Below, one piece after another: positions 12,285-24,000 of a stretch of DNA of 64,000 nucleotides. The notes beneath the pieces were generated by a model. That model worked only from the letters and a program-made list of their open reading frames with translations. It did not search any database and was not told the DNA's origin. Origin of the DNA: Neurospora tetrasperma FGSC 2508 (taxonomy: Eukaryota > Ascomycota > Sordariomycetes > Sordariales > Sordariaceae). Position 1 is the stretch's first letter. Each line of letters starts with the position of its first letter. Location of the stretch: positions 5,025,161 to 5,089,160 of the forward strand of contig NW_009799099.1 of assembly GCF_000213175.1 (NCBI RefSeq), given 5' to 3'. The translations under genes and the position numbers were made by a program.

Positions 12285-13615
12285 GAAGGGATGGAGCTAC
12301 GAAAACCGCCGATAACGCCGACTGAACGCGACGTCGAAGAACGGAAAAGAAGAGCATTTGCCGACGTCGACGAATTTACGGTAATAATACATGAGCGTTC
12401 GCTTTGTAAGAAGACCAAAACCGAGCAAGAACGCGCGTAGTGTCTATGGAATAGGTATATACCTTATCATTTTTTCTATTTCTTTGATATTGCGTACTAA
12501 TTCTTTTTAGATTCGTTATAGATGTGTTTAAATTAATATAAAAAGAGGCTGATGAGGTTTGGTTTGGTGTGTGCCGAAATAAGAAAAAGTCTATTACTAT
12601 CTGCAAGAGCTTTCTGGCCGACTATACACGCTATGCAAGATGCAGGCGTCTGTGTATAGACGGGACCGAAGAACAGAAGCAGGTACAATCAGTTCAATCA
12701 ACAGTAACTATTATTACTGTATGGAAGTATATAGTAGCTCAAGCTGATGCTGTAGTGCTCGCGAAGAGAAGGGATCCAGATTCAAATAAAGATTCAGACG
12801 AAGATTCCGAACAATGGACATTACTTGGCAACCGTAGGAAGGCCCGTAGAGAGATTATCCAGGTAGATTCCCTCCTTACCTATACTGATACTGTATACTA
12901 ACATTTCTTCTCACAGTGGATCCAATTAACTCTTGCACAAAAGTTCAACCTCACATGCAAATAAACATTTGAGAAAACCGAAGCTACAACAAACGATATT
13001 CTACTTATTCTTAGCACTTTGTGGGAACGCGCAGTCGATATACCTTGTGATCCTAGACATCGGCTTGCCTTTCATACATTGGTGCTTATAGGAGGCATTA
13101 GTTTTCAGCCCAGCACTTATGAGAATATGCTTTATCAACAAGTCAAGCTACTTGTCGTTCGCGATCCGGATACAAAGCAGTCAAGGCTTACTACTCAGAT
13201 TACGATCAATCAAAATAAGCTATCGGCTAATAAAATTGATAAGGGGGCAGATGTATATGTATTCTTGCCTTTAACCGTTGATTCAAACTAACACTTTTCT
13301 AGAGTGACCTTTCCTATTGCTATAGTACCATGCTAGATCTTTTGTTTAATTACATTTGTAGCTATTCAAGCTCTATATGATAATGCCTTCGAAATAGAGT
13401 TTTCGTCCTTCGACGAACTACTTCAGCGTCCAAACTTGGAAGATGTTGATTGCATTGAACTTAGGTGGAAGGATGAGATGCAGCAAAAGCCTATCTTTCC
13501 CTTAAAGTACTCCAAATTTCTGGAACTTTGGAACCGGACATGGTTGGTAGCGGGGAACAGAAACACTCTCCGCCCCTATGCGCTGCGAATCGGCGGTGAA
13601 AATAAAATTAATAGT
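12285..13615 (+). pseudogene. Relic of a DUF3435 (FluG-domain / Starship-captain-type) tyrosine recombinase
   Basis: Conceptual translation gives the landmarks of the large fungal DUF3435 family: AFADVDEF near 12355; IQLTLAQKFNLT then FEKTEATTNDILL (12920-13008); LWERAVDIPCDPRHRLAFHT (13019-13078); VLIGGISFQPST; QVKLLVVRDPD; QITINQNKLSANK (13197-13236); DNAFEIEFSSFDELL (13380-13425); PIFPLKYSKFLELWNRTWL (13495-13550); and RPYALRIGG (13570-13597). A former intron is visible at about 12860-12917 (GTAGAT...TCACAG). In-frame stops interrupt it (TAA near 12962, TAG near 13333), and it ends abruptly where GC content jumps. DUF3435 proteins include the captain recombinases that move Starship giant elements, and many dead solo copies exist in fungal genomes. 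Whether this lineage is a true captain cannot be told by eye. Confidence 0.75.
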
Positions 13616-13899
13616 AAGAACTTTTACCCGTTTCCCTTACTATTTTGCTTACGATTTTTATACAAGGTCCCCTTACATCTAATACCACAGGGTAGATCAG
13701 CCAGGCATGCCGGTCGGTGCGTGAGCCAGTGGAGCTCCGGGTCCGCTTCGGAGGGGAGGGTCCACATTTTCCGGCGTCGGGGTGGTACTGCCGAGTCGGG
13801 GGCGAGCCATCTCCGGAGGCCGGGGAGGCGGGGGAGCCACGTTTCCTCCGGTGTGTTTTTATCCGGGGGGGGGGGGGCTTAGGATTCGGTGAGGGAGTG

Positions 13900-14170
13900 G
13901 AGATGGGACCAGCCGCGCGGTGGGGGCGTGCGCAAGCGTTGGGTGAGCGGGTGATGGGCCGGAGGGTATGGAGCCCTGCCGCGGCCCGGGCCGTTTCTCG
14001 TCTGATAATTTCGGGTGGGGCGATGCCGGCCAACCAGAAGAGGTCAAGCTTGGGGACTGTGCGCCAGACCGGCATTGTTTTTCGGAGAGCCTTCGATGCT
14101 GCTGTCTCGATCTCGTCGAGCGCGGTCTTGATGTCGCTCATCAACGCCGCCGCTGAGTGGGTAGATTAGG
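13900..14170 (-). mobile_element. Fragment resembling a Tad-like LINE ORF2 (post-RT region)
   Basis: On the minus strand a frame beginning near 14144 contains KALRKTMPVWRTVPKLDLF, then AGIAPPEIIRRE and ARAAAGLHTL. This matches the pattern, seen after the reverse transcriptase domain of fungal Tad-clade LINEs, of a PVWRTTP-type motif followed by an E/AG(I/L)PPPE block and an AAARLHTLD block. The reverse transcriptase core and RNase H are not found nearby. The segment from about 13700 is markedly GC-rich compared with the AT-rich DUF3435 relic beside it. Similarity is from memory of the family and needs a search. Confidence 0.45.
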
Positions 14171-14348
14171 CCGTCCCATTCAGGCAGCAGGATATGGCGC
14201 AACTCTTATCGATTGGCTGAGAGTTGCATACGGGGGAGTTGGTTAGGGCTGCGAAAAGGAAGATGCTTGTAGAATAGGCGGCGTTCGACGAGCCATGGCC
14301 CACACTCGAGCTCAAACAGCGGCCCAAAGGGCGCTCCCCTCACCGGCA

Positions 14349-15110
14349 TCAAATTATCAAGGTACTTGTTCTTCGCAGCGCTTGAACTTTGATGTCCCAC
14401 CGCTTTCCGAGGCGACCGGGCTTTCCCAGGATTTGGGGAACTTGATGCAGCGCTTCTCTGCCTGACGAGCGGGGCAGCCAGTCGAGCAATGCTGGGCAGC
14501 AGGCGGTCACTCCAGGTACCTCATTCAGTGAGCCGAAGAGGAGGAAAGGATAAGGCCCGGAAGGGCCGTAATGTGTTGGCGGGTAGATAGCATAGGGGTC
14601 ATCGGACAGCGAAGCTTTGATCATGGTCTCCGTCTCCGGCTTCACCTCCCCGCTCCCCAAGATCCCGCCAAGCGTCTGCGAATGAACATGCACAGCATGC
14701 GGAATAGTAGCCTTGACCCTCTCCCCCTCTCCCTCCAGCGGTCTAATAGCAATCGGCCCCGCCTTGGTAACAAGCGTATCGACGTGCTTCCAGCCCAAAT
14801 GGTTCAGCACTAAGTACGCTGTTCCCACCGTAGGGTGGCCGGCAAAGGGGAGTTCCTCCTCGATGGTGAAGATGTCGATCTCCCGGCTTGTAACAGACAA
14901 ACCATCACGCGCTTCGTCGTCCAGCGTGTGCAGGAAGACGGTCTCGGAGAAGTTGAATTCGCGGGCGATGCGCTGCTTGACGTCTTGTGTGAGATGGGGG
15001 CGGAGGGAGGCGGGGATGAGGACGACCGCGAGGGGGTTGCCGAGGTAGCGCGTGGAGGTGAAGACGTCGACGGTTAGGTAGGTGAGGGTGATGGGTTCGG
15101 AGGAGGTCAT
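14349..15110 (-). pseudogene. PhzF-family isomerase-like gene, C-terminal half missing
   Basis: 253 codons from the ATG at 15110. The N-terminal domain is clear: YLTVDVFTSTRYLGNPLAVV, NFSETVFL with the catalytic-position Glu of PhzF enzymes, and EELPFAGHPTVGTAYLVL, the signature GHPT block. Middle segments still fit the family as far as about PFLLFGSLNEVP. After that the sequence loses resemblance and stops, without the second-domain signature (consensus EDPATGSA) that PhzF proteins of about 280-320 residues carry. I looked for it in all minus frames down to 13.6 kb and did not find it. PhzF proteins act as isomerases or epimerases on small acids; without the second domain the active site, formed between domains, would be incomplete. 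A transcribed but inactive fragment is possible. Confidence 0.7.
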
Positions 15111-15987
15111 CTTGGATGTTTTGTTGTTGTTTCTTTGGTGCGCGAGTGCGCTGTGTCTGGATGAGGAGTGGGTGAACTGAGACTGGGGACTTGAGGGCTC
15201 TGGTATCTTTTGGTGATATTGATGTTTGGATGATTGGGAGAGACCTCAACGTCACTGTTAGGATGTTGCGATTTTATGTCTCGAGGAGAATTGGAGTCAT
15301 CCTTTGATGAATAACGGCTGAAAGAGTGGGGCAGCTCCAATTGCTAGTGAGGTTCGTCTTAGTGGACGCATCCTCATCTCGACATCACAGTCATCGACTT
15401 ACTAATCCTCGACGTCGGCCCCGGATTTCGGCCATCTTACGTGATGAAGGTGCCTGCATCGTTTTAGCTCGCATCGCTTTTCCTGACCTCCTTGGTTTTG
15501 CTCGTTTCCATTTTCTTTCCCAAGCTCCATTTCCTTTTCTTTTTGGCTCTACGGCCGGAGCCTTGGCTACGAGTATGCGAGCCCGACTTTTCAGAGATAC
15601 CTACCTACTCTTTGAGCAATTTCACCCTGACCCTTCAAGCCTTATAATGTATCTTCCCAAAATCAGGGCAGGTGCCTCTTCTCAGATATCTTCCATTCAC
15701 TTACATTATTTTTCATTGTTATCTTCGCCCGAGCATTAGGAAGCGCCCAGACAGATAATCTCATTCACTGGAGAGACGCTCGCTGTATAAATACCTACTA
15801 CATTACTCTGCATATGTTATATAAGAATGAAATGTTCAACAATAACTGTTCCTAAAAGCAAAACGCGATCCATATATCCCCTCCCCCTACTCCTTAGGGA
15901 AGGAGTAATATCGTTCTAGCTTGAGCATGCCGCCAGTGTAGCAACAGGTTTTGACCAGCCCGTCACACCCTCACCTCACTGTCAGCA
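15111..15987. other. Intergenic region between the PhzF relic and the NLR-like gene end
   Basis: Nothing recognised. It contains the upstream region of the PhzF-like gene and the 3' flank of the ankyrin/ZZ gene. A 137-codon frame at 15326-15739 has no recognisable domain. Confidence 0.4.
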
Positions 15988-18900
15988 TTAATTGGAATCG
16001 GAACCAGAGGAATCAGAAGAATCAGAAAAATCAGAATCGGAATCAGATCCGGCGTCGTGTCCCAAGCCAAGGGCAACGCGCCTTTCTTGGTGATATGACC
16101 AATACCACCCATCCGTCAGCGACTCGAAGACATGGCTGGGCGGATGGACAATGGCTCTGTGTGGAAAGCACTTGAAGCACAAGTCAAACTCATCTTGAGG
16201 ACATTCATTGGTGCATGTAGTGCAATGCCAAGCGTCCCCGTAGTTAGACTGTAAAAGCAGTGTGTCAGCTTGAGGATGATCGAGCATATAGGTTTGGTGA
16301 CCTACACATAAGCAACTGTCACAACTAGTGTGTGTGTTCTCCGCCTTTTGGGTGGGCAGTTCCCCCCTGTCACTCCCGCGTGTGCTGTGATCACTATCCT
16401 CGGATTCCTCGCTGTCCCCTTCTTCTTCTCTTTCGCCTCCAAGAAAAGGTAATAAGCCCCTGGAACCGTGAAAGATTGCAACATGGCGCGGCAACCACCC
16501 TTTCTTAGTTGTCTTAGTCTTGTCGGCGCCGTTCTTAAGCAAAAGCTTTAGGACATCGTCGGCGTAATATGCATGGGACCTACAGGCCCAATGTAATGGA
16601 GTCCAGCCGTCAACATCTGGCTCATTCACGAGTTTGACGATATCGCCTGCAGGTTCAGTTTGGCTCGCAACGTGCAGGACCTCCTCGACAACGTCCAAAG
16701 CTCCTGCCGCGGCCGCCATATGCAAGATAGATCTCTTGAGGTGGTCAGACTTCCATAGTGTTTCCAAGTGCGGATCCAAGGCTCGGACAATGTCCAATCG
16801 AGAACGCTGTTGTCGCACAGCATGATGGATGGGTAAGCAGCCCATACGGTCGGGTTGATCGATGTGGACGTCCGGCTGCTCCCTCACCAGTTTCACTATC
16901 GGTAACGATGCAAACCGGGCAGCTCGGTGGAGGGCAGTCAAGTCCTGACTCCCTCCTTTTCGCATAACTGACTCCCCATGCTTGATGAGAAGATGGAAAA
17001 GCTCACCCACCTCATCATCGTCTTCTTTGGGACCAGATATGAGGGCCTGGAGGACTGTTCCAAATTGTCCACCAGTTCGCAGCACATCCTTCCGACCCAG
17101 CTTCTCCAAAAGAATTTTGACAACCACGCGGTGCCTGTTATAGGCTGCCGCCTGCAGCGCACCGGTAATTCCCTCACCTACGATGGTAGGGTCAGCGCCT
17201 TGACTTAGGAGAAGTTCTATCGTGGCCAAACATTCACGCGCTCTCTGCGCTTTTGGCTGACTGGCAATTGCGGCTTGAAGCGGTGTCCCATATATACCGG
17301 CTTTCGTGTCAAATTTGATGGGATGCTTGGGGTGCTTCAATATCTGTTCGACAACAGGAGATTGGTGACGCATAGCAGCGTAATGCAGAGCCGTCCCGTA
17401 CACACCGAGATGAAGGCTTGAAACGTCCCAATGAGCCAAAACTAATTCAAGTACCGAACTCCACTTTTTCCAGAGCAGCGAAGAGATCAACTCCTTACTT
17501 GACGGCCGGAAGCCACTCTCTGACTCCTTTCCTATCACTTCAAGGAGGATAGTCATGGCGATGTTGGTATTTAAACTTTTGATGGCGAAACGTAAGTACT
17601 GTCTTAGGTTCTTGTTCGACGGGGTCATCCAAGCCGAACTGTGTTGAGCGAGTTTAGCCAGCAGCAATTGTCCACACTTCACTTTTTTGTTCTTGATCGC
17701 CAGATCAAGCGCAGATAATCCAGAGTCATTCAGTGCCTCTAGGTTGGCCCCCGCATCGATCAAGACCTTCATCGATGAAAGAGAACCCGTGCGGGCGGCA
17801 TCCATGAGAGGTGTAAAGCCCCCATTATCCGGACAGTCAAGACGGGCGTTCCTCATCACAAGGAGCTTTGCCATGTTGACTCGATCACCAAAAGCCGCGA
17901 AATGCAATGCAGTGTTCTTGTATTGGTCGACAGCATTGATGTCAACGCCGTTGTCCAACAATAATTCCACCACAGATGTGTTCTGCATCCTTACTGCTCT
18001 TTGCAGCCCTAATGTCAGGCCTGAATGGGTAATACCGTTCTTCAAGAATGCCTTAACCAGAGTACACACAACGTGAGTCTGGCAGGGCGATAACGCTGCG
18101 TTAAGAGGAGGTGATTCATCGTCCTCATCCAGTCTCTTGATCAAATCATTGTCATGTTCCAAGAGCAGCCGTACAACACCATCATGTCCATAAAGGGAGG
18201 CATAATCCAGAGCAATCTGGCCCGAGTTGCTCTCAAGAGAGGGATCCGCTCGTTCTTCCAGGAGAAGCCTCACCAAGTCTTCTGAGCCAATCTCTGCTGC
18301 ATGGTGCAAAGCCGACCTTTTCGAGCTATCCACGAGGTTTACATCGGCATGCTTTGCTATCATAGCCTTGCATATCGGTGCATAACATCGGCGTGCGGCC
18401 AAGAGCAAGGCAGTCATCCCAGAGGTCGCGGCGGTGTTGAATGGACAGAAAAGCCTCACTGGTTCCTCTGCCCTTCCGCCGCTGGAATCATTCTTGGTTG
18501 CAGGTTGTTCTGTATCCGAATCCGAATCGCTATCTGACTCCGTTTCTGGGTAACTGTCCGTGTCTGTACCGTCCGAATCATAATCTCGGGGGCGGCGGGT
18601 GGCCGTCTTTGACTCGCGATATATGGGTTCTCGTAAGGGCACTGTCGTGTATGTTACCTGTCCTTCCATTCTGTCCACGAGAAAACTTGCTACCTCGGAA
18701 TGGCCCTGGGCAATTGCGAGATGTAAAGGTAGAAAGCCACTGGAGTTCTCCATGAGGGGATCGGCGTGATGTTCTAAGAGAAGTCTGACTGTCTTGATGG
18801 AGCCGCCGCGGCTAGCTAGATGGAGAGCAGAATTGCCTGTGACATGGTGTTTTGCGTTGATATCAAGTTCTTCCTTGGTGAGGAGCAGGCGCACTATTGT

Positions 18901-21900
18901 TGTGAACCCATTCATGGAGGCCAACATTAATGCGGTCAATCCTGACTCAGCACAACAATTGATACGAGCACCAAGCTCCAATGCCTTTTGGACAACCTCC
19001 AGTTGCCCTGAAACTGCAGCCAGGAGGAGCGATTCACTCTTCAGAGACAGTCCTCCAGTACTGATGCCATCATCTACACTGTCACCGACTCCTGTCAGGA
19101 CTTTCTTAACAATTGGCAAATCTCCAAGCCGACTCGCCCTATGTAACAGGTAGCGAGCGTGCTGAGTTCTCCCCAAATCGGTGAGGATGGAGTCAATGAT
19201 TTCTGGGTTCCTGGAAGCAATGCTGTAGAGAGTCATGCTTGGGGGAAGCGAAGTGAAAAGATCCTGTAACTTTCCATCAAACAAAACATTCGTGTGTGGC
19301 GACGGTTCTAAGAGGGCTCGCGCAATAGTCTCCGTCTTGTAGGTGTGGCATATTCTCTTGGGCAGTTTGCAAAGAGCTTCATACAGAGAACGGTCGCCTT
19401 CATCGATTGCTTTCAGTAACAAGCTGTCGTAGGCACTGTTCCAAGTGTCCAATCGAGTGGCGAGGATCGTAGAGAGGCAGGCGGCCTGTCGGTGCGAAAG
19501 GCTGAGTTGGGATTGAACTATGCCCGGCAGGGCATCGGACTCAGGTGCAAGACCACCGACCACCTTTCCGTTTGACAATTTAGCGGCCGAAAACCTGACA
19601 AGTTTGAGCCATTTCTCTTCCTCCGCCGAGTTGTTGAGAAATCCTACTATGAGACTTTCAAGGGAAGTAGTACCATTTGCTGCCAGTATAGCGTCGTGGT
19701 GAACGTTGCTGCTGGAGTCTGGCGTGAAGGAGTCCGAGTAATGTGTTGCCCATGACGCAAATGCATACGGTGCCAGTGAGCTTTGCCGTACCATTGTTTT
19801 CCCATCAACCTCCGTGGCACCGGTGTCAGTTTGTCTCAGAAGTTCGTACTTAATCTGCAGAAAACAAGAAAGGGCGAGATGACCTGATGGTGAAGATGCC
19901 AGTATGGGCTCGAGATTTTCTGGATTCTTGAGAAACTGACGAAGCCGTTCATCAAGTGGAAAGACAAAGCCGTTGTCCACTACTACAACGCCAGGAAGAA
20001 CCTGCACAATGTCCCTTGCCACCATACGGCGCAAAAGGGTCGGGGTTCTTTCGCTGAAATTGTGAACATCTTGCGCTGATTGCGGTGCACTCGATGAAAG
20101 AACTCTGAGTAACTCCGGCCCAAGGGTCAAGTCAAAGTCAACAGCTTCGTCCAGTTGCTCGAGAGTCAGAGGACGGCTAGCATTGTAGATCCACACAAGA
20201 GCCACCAAAAGCCAATGACCATGACGACGTATAATTCTTGCGATAAACCTAGCCGAGCTTTGATAGAGGGGTAGTGGTTGTATCGGCGAATCTGCTTCCT
20301 TGGATGCCTGTTCTAAATAAACCAAAAATTGCTCGGTTTCCGACGACGATACCGAGTTTTTCAACTTCTGAAAGGCCTCTGACTCCGCTTCCTTATCAAG
20401 GAACAGCTTTGATGGCGTGGTATGTCCAGTAAGCCAGTCTTTGATGTCGTGGTCAAGCGCAGTGGAGATCTCCGCACTTTCTATCCTTTCTGAACAGAAT
20501 TCGGGCGTGTCAGACCGTGAAGCGTCACAGAAAACAGGCTCTTCTTGGCTGGATGATGTTTGCAAAAGAATGACGGTGACTCGGGTGTCTGTCGATTGCA
20601 CAATGCTGGAAAGAGTGGAGAGAACGTCCTGTACTAGTTCCGAGGGAGAGCTGATGGTGATAACGATATAGACCTCTCTGTTGACATTCTGGCAACAAAG
20701 AAGCTTGATGAGCAGTGCCCGTAGTTGCTCTGTCAGAATAGAGAGCAATCTTTGGCCCCTTGTGTGCATTATATCCAAGGGATCAATGTCCAAGGTCCGC
20801 GCTGCCAAGCTTGGTTGTTGGGAAAGGAGTCCTGCACACAACAAGCCATAGGCTTTGCATGCCGTACGGGACCCCGGGCTCTCACGCTCAATATCCGCAG
20901 CGTCAAGATAGAGTGTGATAGGAGGAAAGAGAGAACTTGTGTTAATTATCTTGGAAAGACCCGTAGCGAGGGCAGTACCGAGTACGTCAAGGCGGACGGA
21001 AGAATCCGGCATTAGTAGACGAAGGAAGACTTGACGACGTGCTGATGAAGTACACCATCCTTTTACAGTCTCTCTCGCGAATATGCGCTCGACAAGGTTA
21101 TGGTAAGTCTGACGAGAGCGTGGGGTTGTGCATGGAAAGCCCGGATCCAATGCCTGAATTAACTCCTTGTAAGCACTCAGGCTACCTGCGTGATCGAAGA
21201 AAAGCTTCAGCACATGCGTCCATAAGTTCCATTTGAAGAACTGAGAGAAGTCTGGTAGAGGTAACCTACGTGTATGGGCGTCTTCAAACTGTATTCTCCA
21301 AAACTCTCCTTCTTCAAGCCCAAGCGCCTCATGGAGTTGCAAAAGATGCCTGTCCAAGCCTACGAGAATTTCGCCTGTAGCGAAAGTTCTGGCGCAAGAC
21401 TCTCCGACAATCTTTGGATGTATTGAGGTCATGTTAGTAAGCCCATCAAAGGTTGATGACTGAATAATAAACCAAACTATACTGACCTGTGAGTGCGGTG
21501 AATTGGAAGCGCACTTTTGGAAGCAACTGATGACTCGGTAAGGCTTATCGGCTTTCTCAAACCTCTCAGCAACATTTGTATAGACCCCAGCAAGTGCAAC
21601 CAAAAATTGTGGTGACAGGTTGGATTGACCTTTGTCCTCTCGACATGTTTGGACCAGGCTAGATAGGATGGTTAACGATTCCGATATGTCTTTGGCGCAA
21701 TGTAATGATCCAAAAAAGGCCTGCATGAGTTCATCGTCAGCACTCAGTAGAGGGAATCCAGTAACCCAGACTATAAGGGCCATATGTTGAAAAGGCAGGC
21801 AGAGATAATACCATAGCTAGCCCCAGCCACTATTCCTTTGCGGAGATAATGTGATGCCATATCTGCTCAGCCCGAGGTAGGAAGTGAAGAAACTAGCGCA

Positions 21901-22766
21901 TACTTACGACCAAGGTTACCCGGCCAAACAGTTCGTCATATCGATGAAGAGGATCTGTACCTGCTAAGAAGAGGGCCTGGAACAGAGTACAGAACGTATT
22001 CCAAGGTTAGCCACTCAGTTCATGTACATCATTTGAGACAAAGGGAACATAGTATACGAGGAGAATGACCGGAAACCAGGGACAAAACCAAAAAGAACGT
22101 GGATACAGATCGGTTAGTTCATGCGGTACCACAGTCCGATGCAGCTGGAGGTAAAGCGTGGGAAAATGCCCAAGTCAATTACGTACTTCCTTGACGATCG
22201 TTGCGCCTATGTCCACCGCACATATGACAATGCTGGACGAGGCATTATAGCTACCACGGCTCTGTCATGGCTTGTTAGCTTGCTCGGTGATCGAGATTAT
22301 GAGCGATACTGAGCTCAATTCGCACTTACCTGTCGCATGCTCACCTGTTGCATGTAACAAAGGAACTCGTGAGCAGAGCGAGTTACCGAGTCCTGCAGTT
22401 TGGCAACATGAACAGCCGCGAGTAATTCGGATGTGTTATAGTGAAAACGATTTGAGTCAATACGAACGCCCGAAAGAAACCCGTCTACAATTTCGGGGAT
22501 GTCCGCAGGAGAAGCATACTGCTCTGCAAAGCCAGAAACATTGAAAAAGCTTAGTAAAAGGGCGGCCAGTTAGCCTCAACGCCAAAAAAAAAAAAAAAAA
22601 AAAAAAATGTTGGGGCAGATGAGCTCCCGTGAGAAACGTACGTTAATGTGGTTTCGGATAGAGACTTGAAGGTTGTAGGATCTCGCGCCAGAATACCAAG
22701 AGACACATCATGACTTTGCCCAAGGTGTTGCCTGACATTGTTCCTGTTGAGATCTGGAGGATCCAT
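15988..22766 (-). CDS. NLR-like giant protein: degenerate STAND core, about 20 ankyrin repeats, ZZ zinc finger
   Basis: The main frame runs from 21783 to the stop at 15988. Upstream coding exons at about 22523-22330, 22261-22187 and 21976-21904 join in frame; the first exon (ATG 22766 or 22808) and the small exon at 21862-21812 are tentative. Two introns inside the main frame are multiples of three: a 75-nt GTCAGT...AAAG intron near 21485-21411, and 57 nt at 16305-16249. In main-frame residue numbers: about 1-530 is a helical STAND-like region in which I see no Walker A (GxxxxGKT/S); a segment starting RPLTLEQLDEAVDF at about 534 resembles the winged helix after NACHT domains; about 20 ankyrin repeats span 905-1770, interrupted by an Asp/Ser-rich acidic insert at 1065-1095. 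The second in-frame intron falls inside the C-terminal ZZ finger, whose CDSC...WHCTTC...DLCFKC spacing is correct only after splicing. The tail is Ser/Asp-rich. Probably a cytosolic recognition or scaffold protein; function inferred from architecture. Confidence 0.75.
22584..22607 (+). repeat. 24-nt A run inside the tentative first intron of the NLR-like gene
   Basis: On the coding (minus) strand this is a long T tract, followed within about 60 nt by a TACTAAC-like branch site and the TTTGCAG acceptor, so it probably sits in the pyrimidine-rich part of the first intron. Confidence 0.7.
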
Positions 22767-24000
22767 TGTATATTGTCGCCTGGGTCTCTGGACTCCTGAT
22801 CGTTCCACGATCCGGAAAGATGACTCCCTCCGGATAGTTTCTGCTTTGCCCTTGGATCTGATCGTGGAGACAGAAATAAAAAAAAAGCCGGAAGGTGTCA
22901 GGTCAGAACCGACATATAAGACAGCGGGATGTAAGGTAGATGAGAAAACCGCCGGGATATGAGCAACTCACTGCCAGAAGGTAACGCAACTCGGGCCTGT
23001 TTCCGTGACAAGTTTCGCCCTCGGACTGCAAGATTTCTTGGGCTATGAGGCTGTAAAATGTGCAGGCCGCGAGTGATAACTTGGGTCGCATGGAGAGGAT
23101 TCGATGAAGGACAGATTTGCAGCAAACTGTGGCTAATCTTGACTCTTGCAAGTGAAAGAAAACAAGTATGGAAATGCAGGCAAGTAGTAGATAGAGCTGA
23201 GTCGAACGTTGAGATGTGTCTCGCGTACGCCCCGGTCTGAGTTCGGGTCGTGCTGTATGTGAAAATTGAGCAGAGATACTGTGCAGAGGTAGAGTCGGCT
23301 CCCGTCCCGTCAGCTTGCGGCACTGCGGCCCCCGCCTGCGGGGTGTGCTTACTTCAGAGGGAGAGGGAGTATTGGACATACTTGCATATCATCCCGTGGT
23401 CACTGCAAACAAAGGGTTGGCAAGTGGATGGAGCAACGGAAGTTACACAGCACATTACATATGCAGGTAGGTATAAACGTGTGTAACCGCCCACACGGCT
23501 ACTCCAGGAAGGCGCGGTAAACAAAAAGTGTTCCATGTACTACCCTACGTACCTTATAGCCATCCTTGGCCACACTATCGATGGCACTGCAGGAATATCT
23601 CAATGTACTTGTACCAAGGTTGCAGTCCCCACTTCGTATCCGAGCAGAGCAACAGCCCAAGGGGAAGTGAGCAGTTTCTCGACGGCAGTGTCGCCTCCTT
23701 CAGTCCCTTTGGACCCAATCGCACATGGCGGCAGAGCTTCATTCTTGTGCTGACCAGCCGTGCCGATATCCTGTTGATGGAAAAACCCACCTAACATCCT
23801 AACGGATTTCATTGATCTACGTCCCCAACGTGAAGCCTCATCGCCCTTTTACCGCGGATTCTCTGTTTCTTATACCCATCCGTTTACCTCTGATCTCCCC
23901 TCTCTTCAAACTGCTTTACGAAACTTCCCCTCCCACGGCAAGAACCACACTAGCAAACTCATACCTTCTATTGAACACTCCTCAGGGCAAAGAGGCCAAG
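22767..24000. promoter_or_regulatory. Bidirectional intergenic region between the NLR-like and subtilase genes
   Basis: About 1.2 kb separates the two divergent start codons (22766 minus, 24001 plus), so both promoters must lie here unless 5' UTR introns extend further. Open frames at 22898-23379 and 23528-23812 lack recognisable domains. The frame directly upstream of 24001 stays open to 23812, but its translation looks like untranslated leader. No specific transcription factor site is claimed. Confidence 0.4.

Noticed and set aside
23812-24000. Upstream in-frame extension of the subtilase protein
   Set aside because: The 63 extra residues are Pro/Leu/Thr-rich and look like translated leader; the ATG at 24001 begins the acidic N-terminus.
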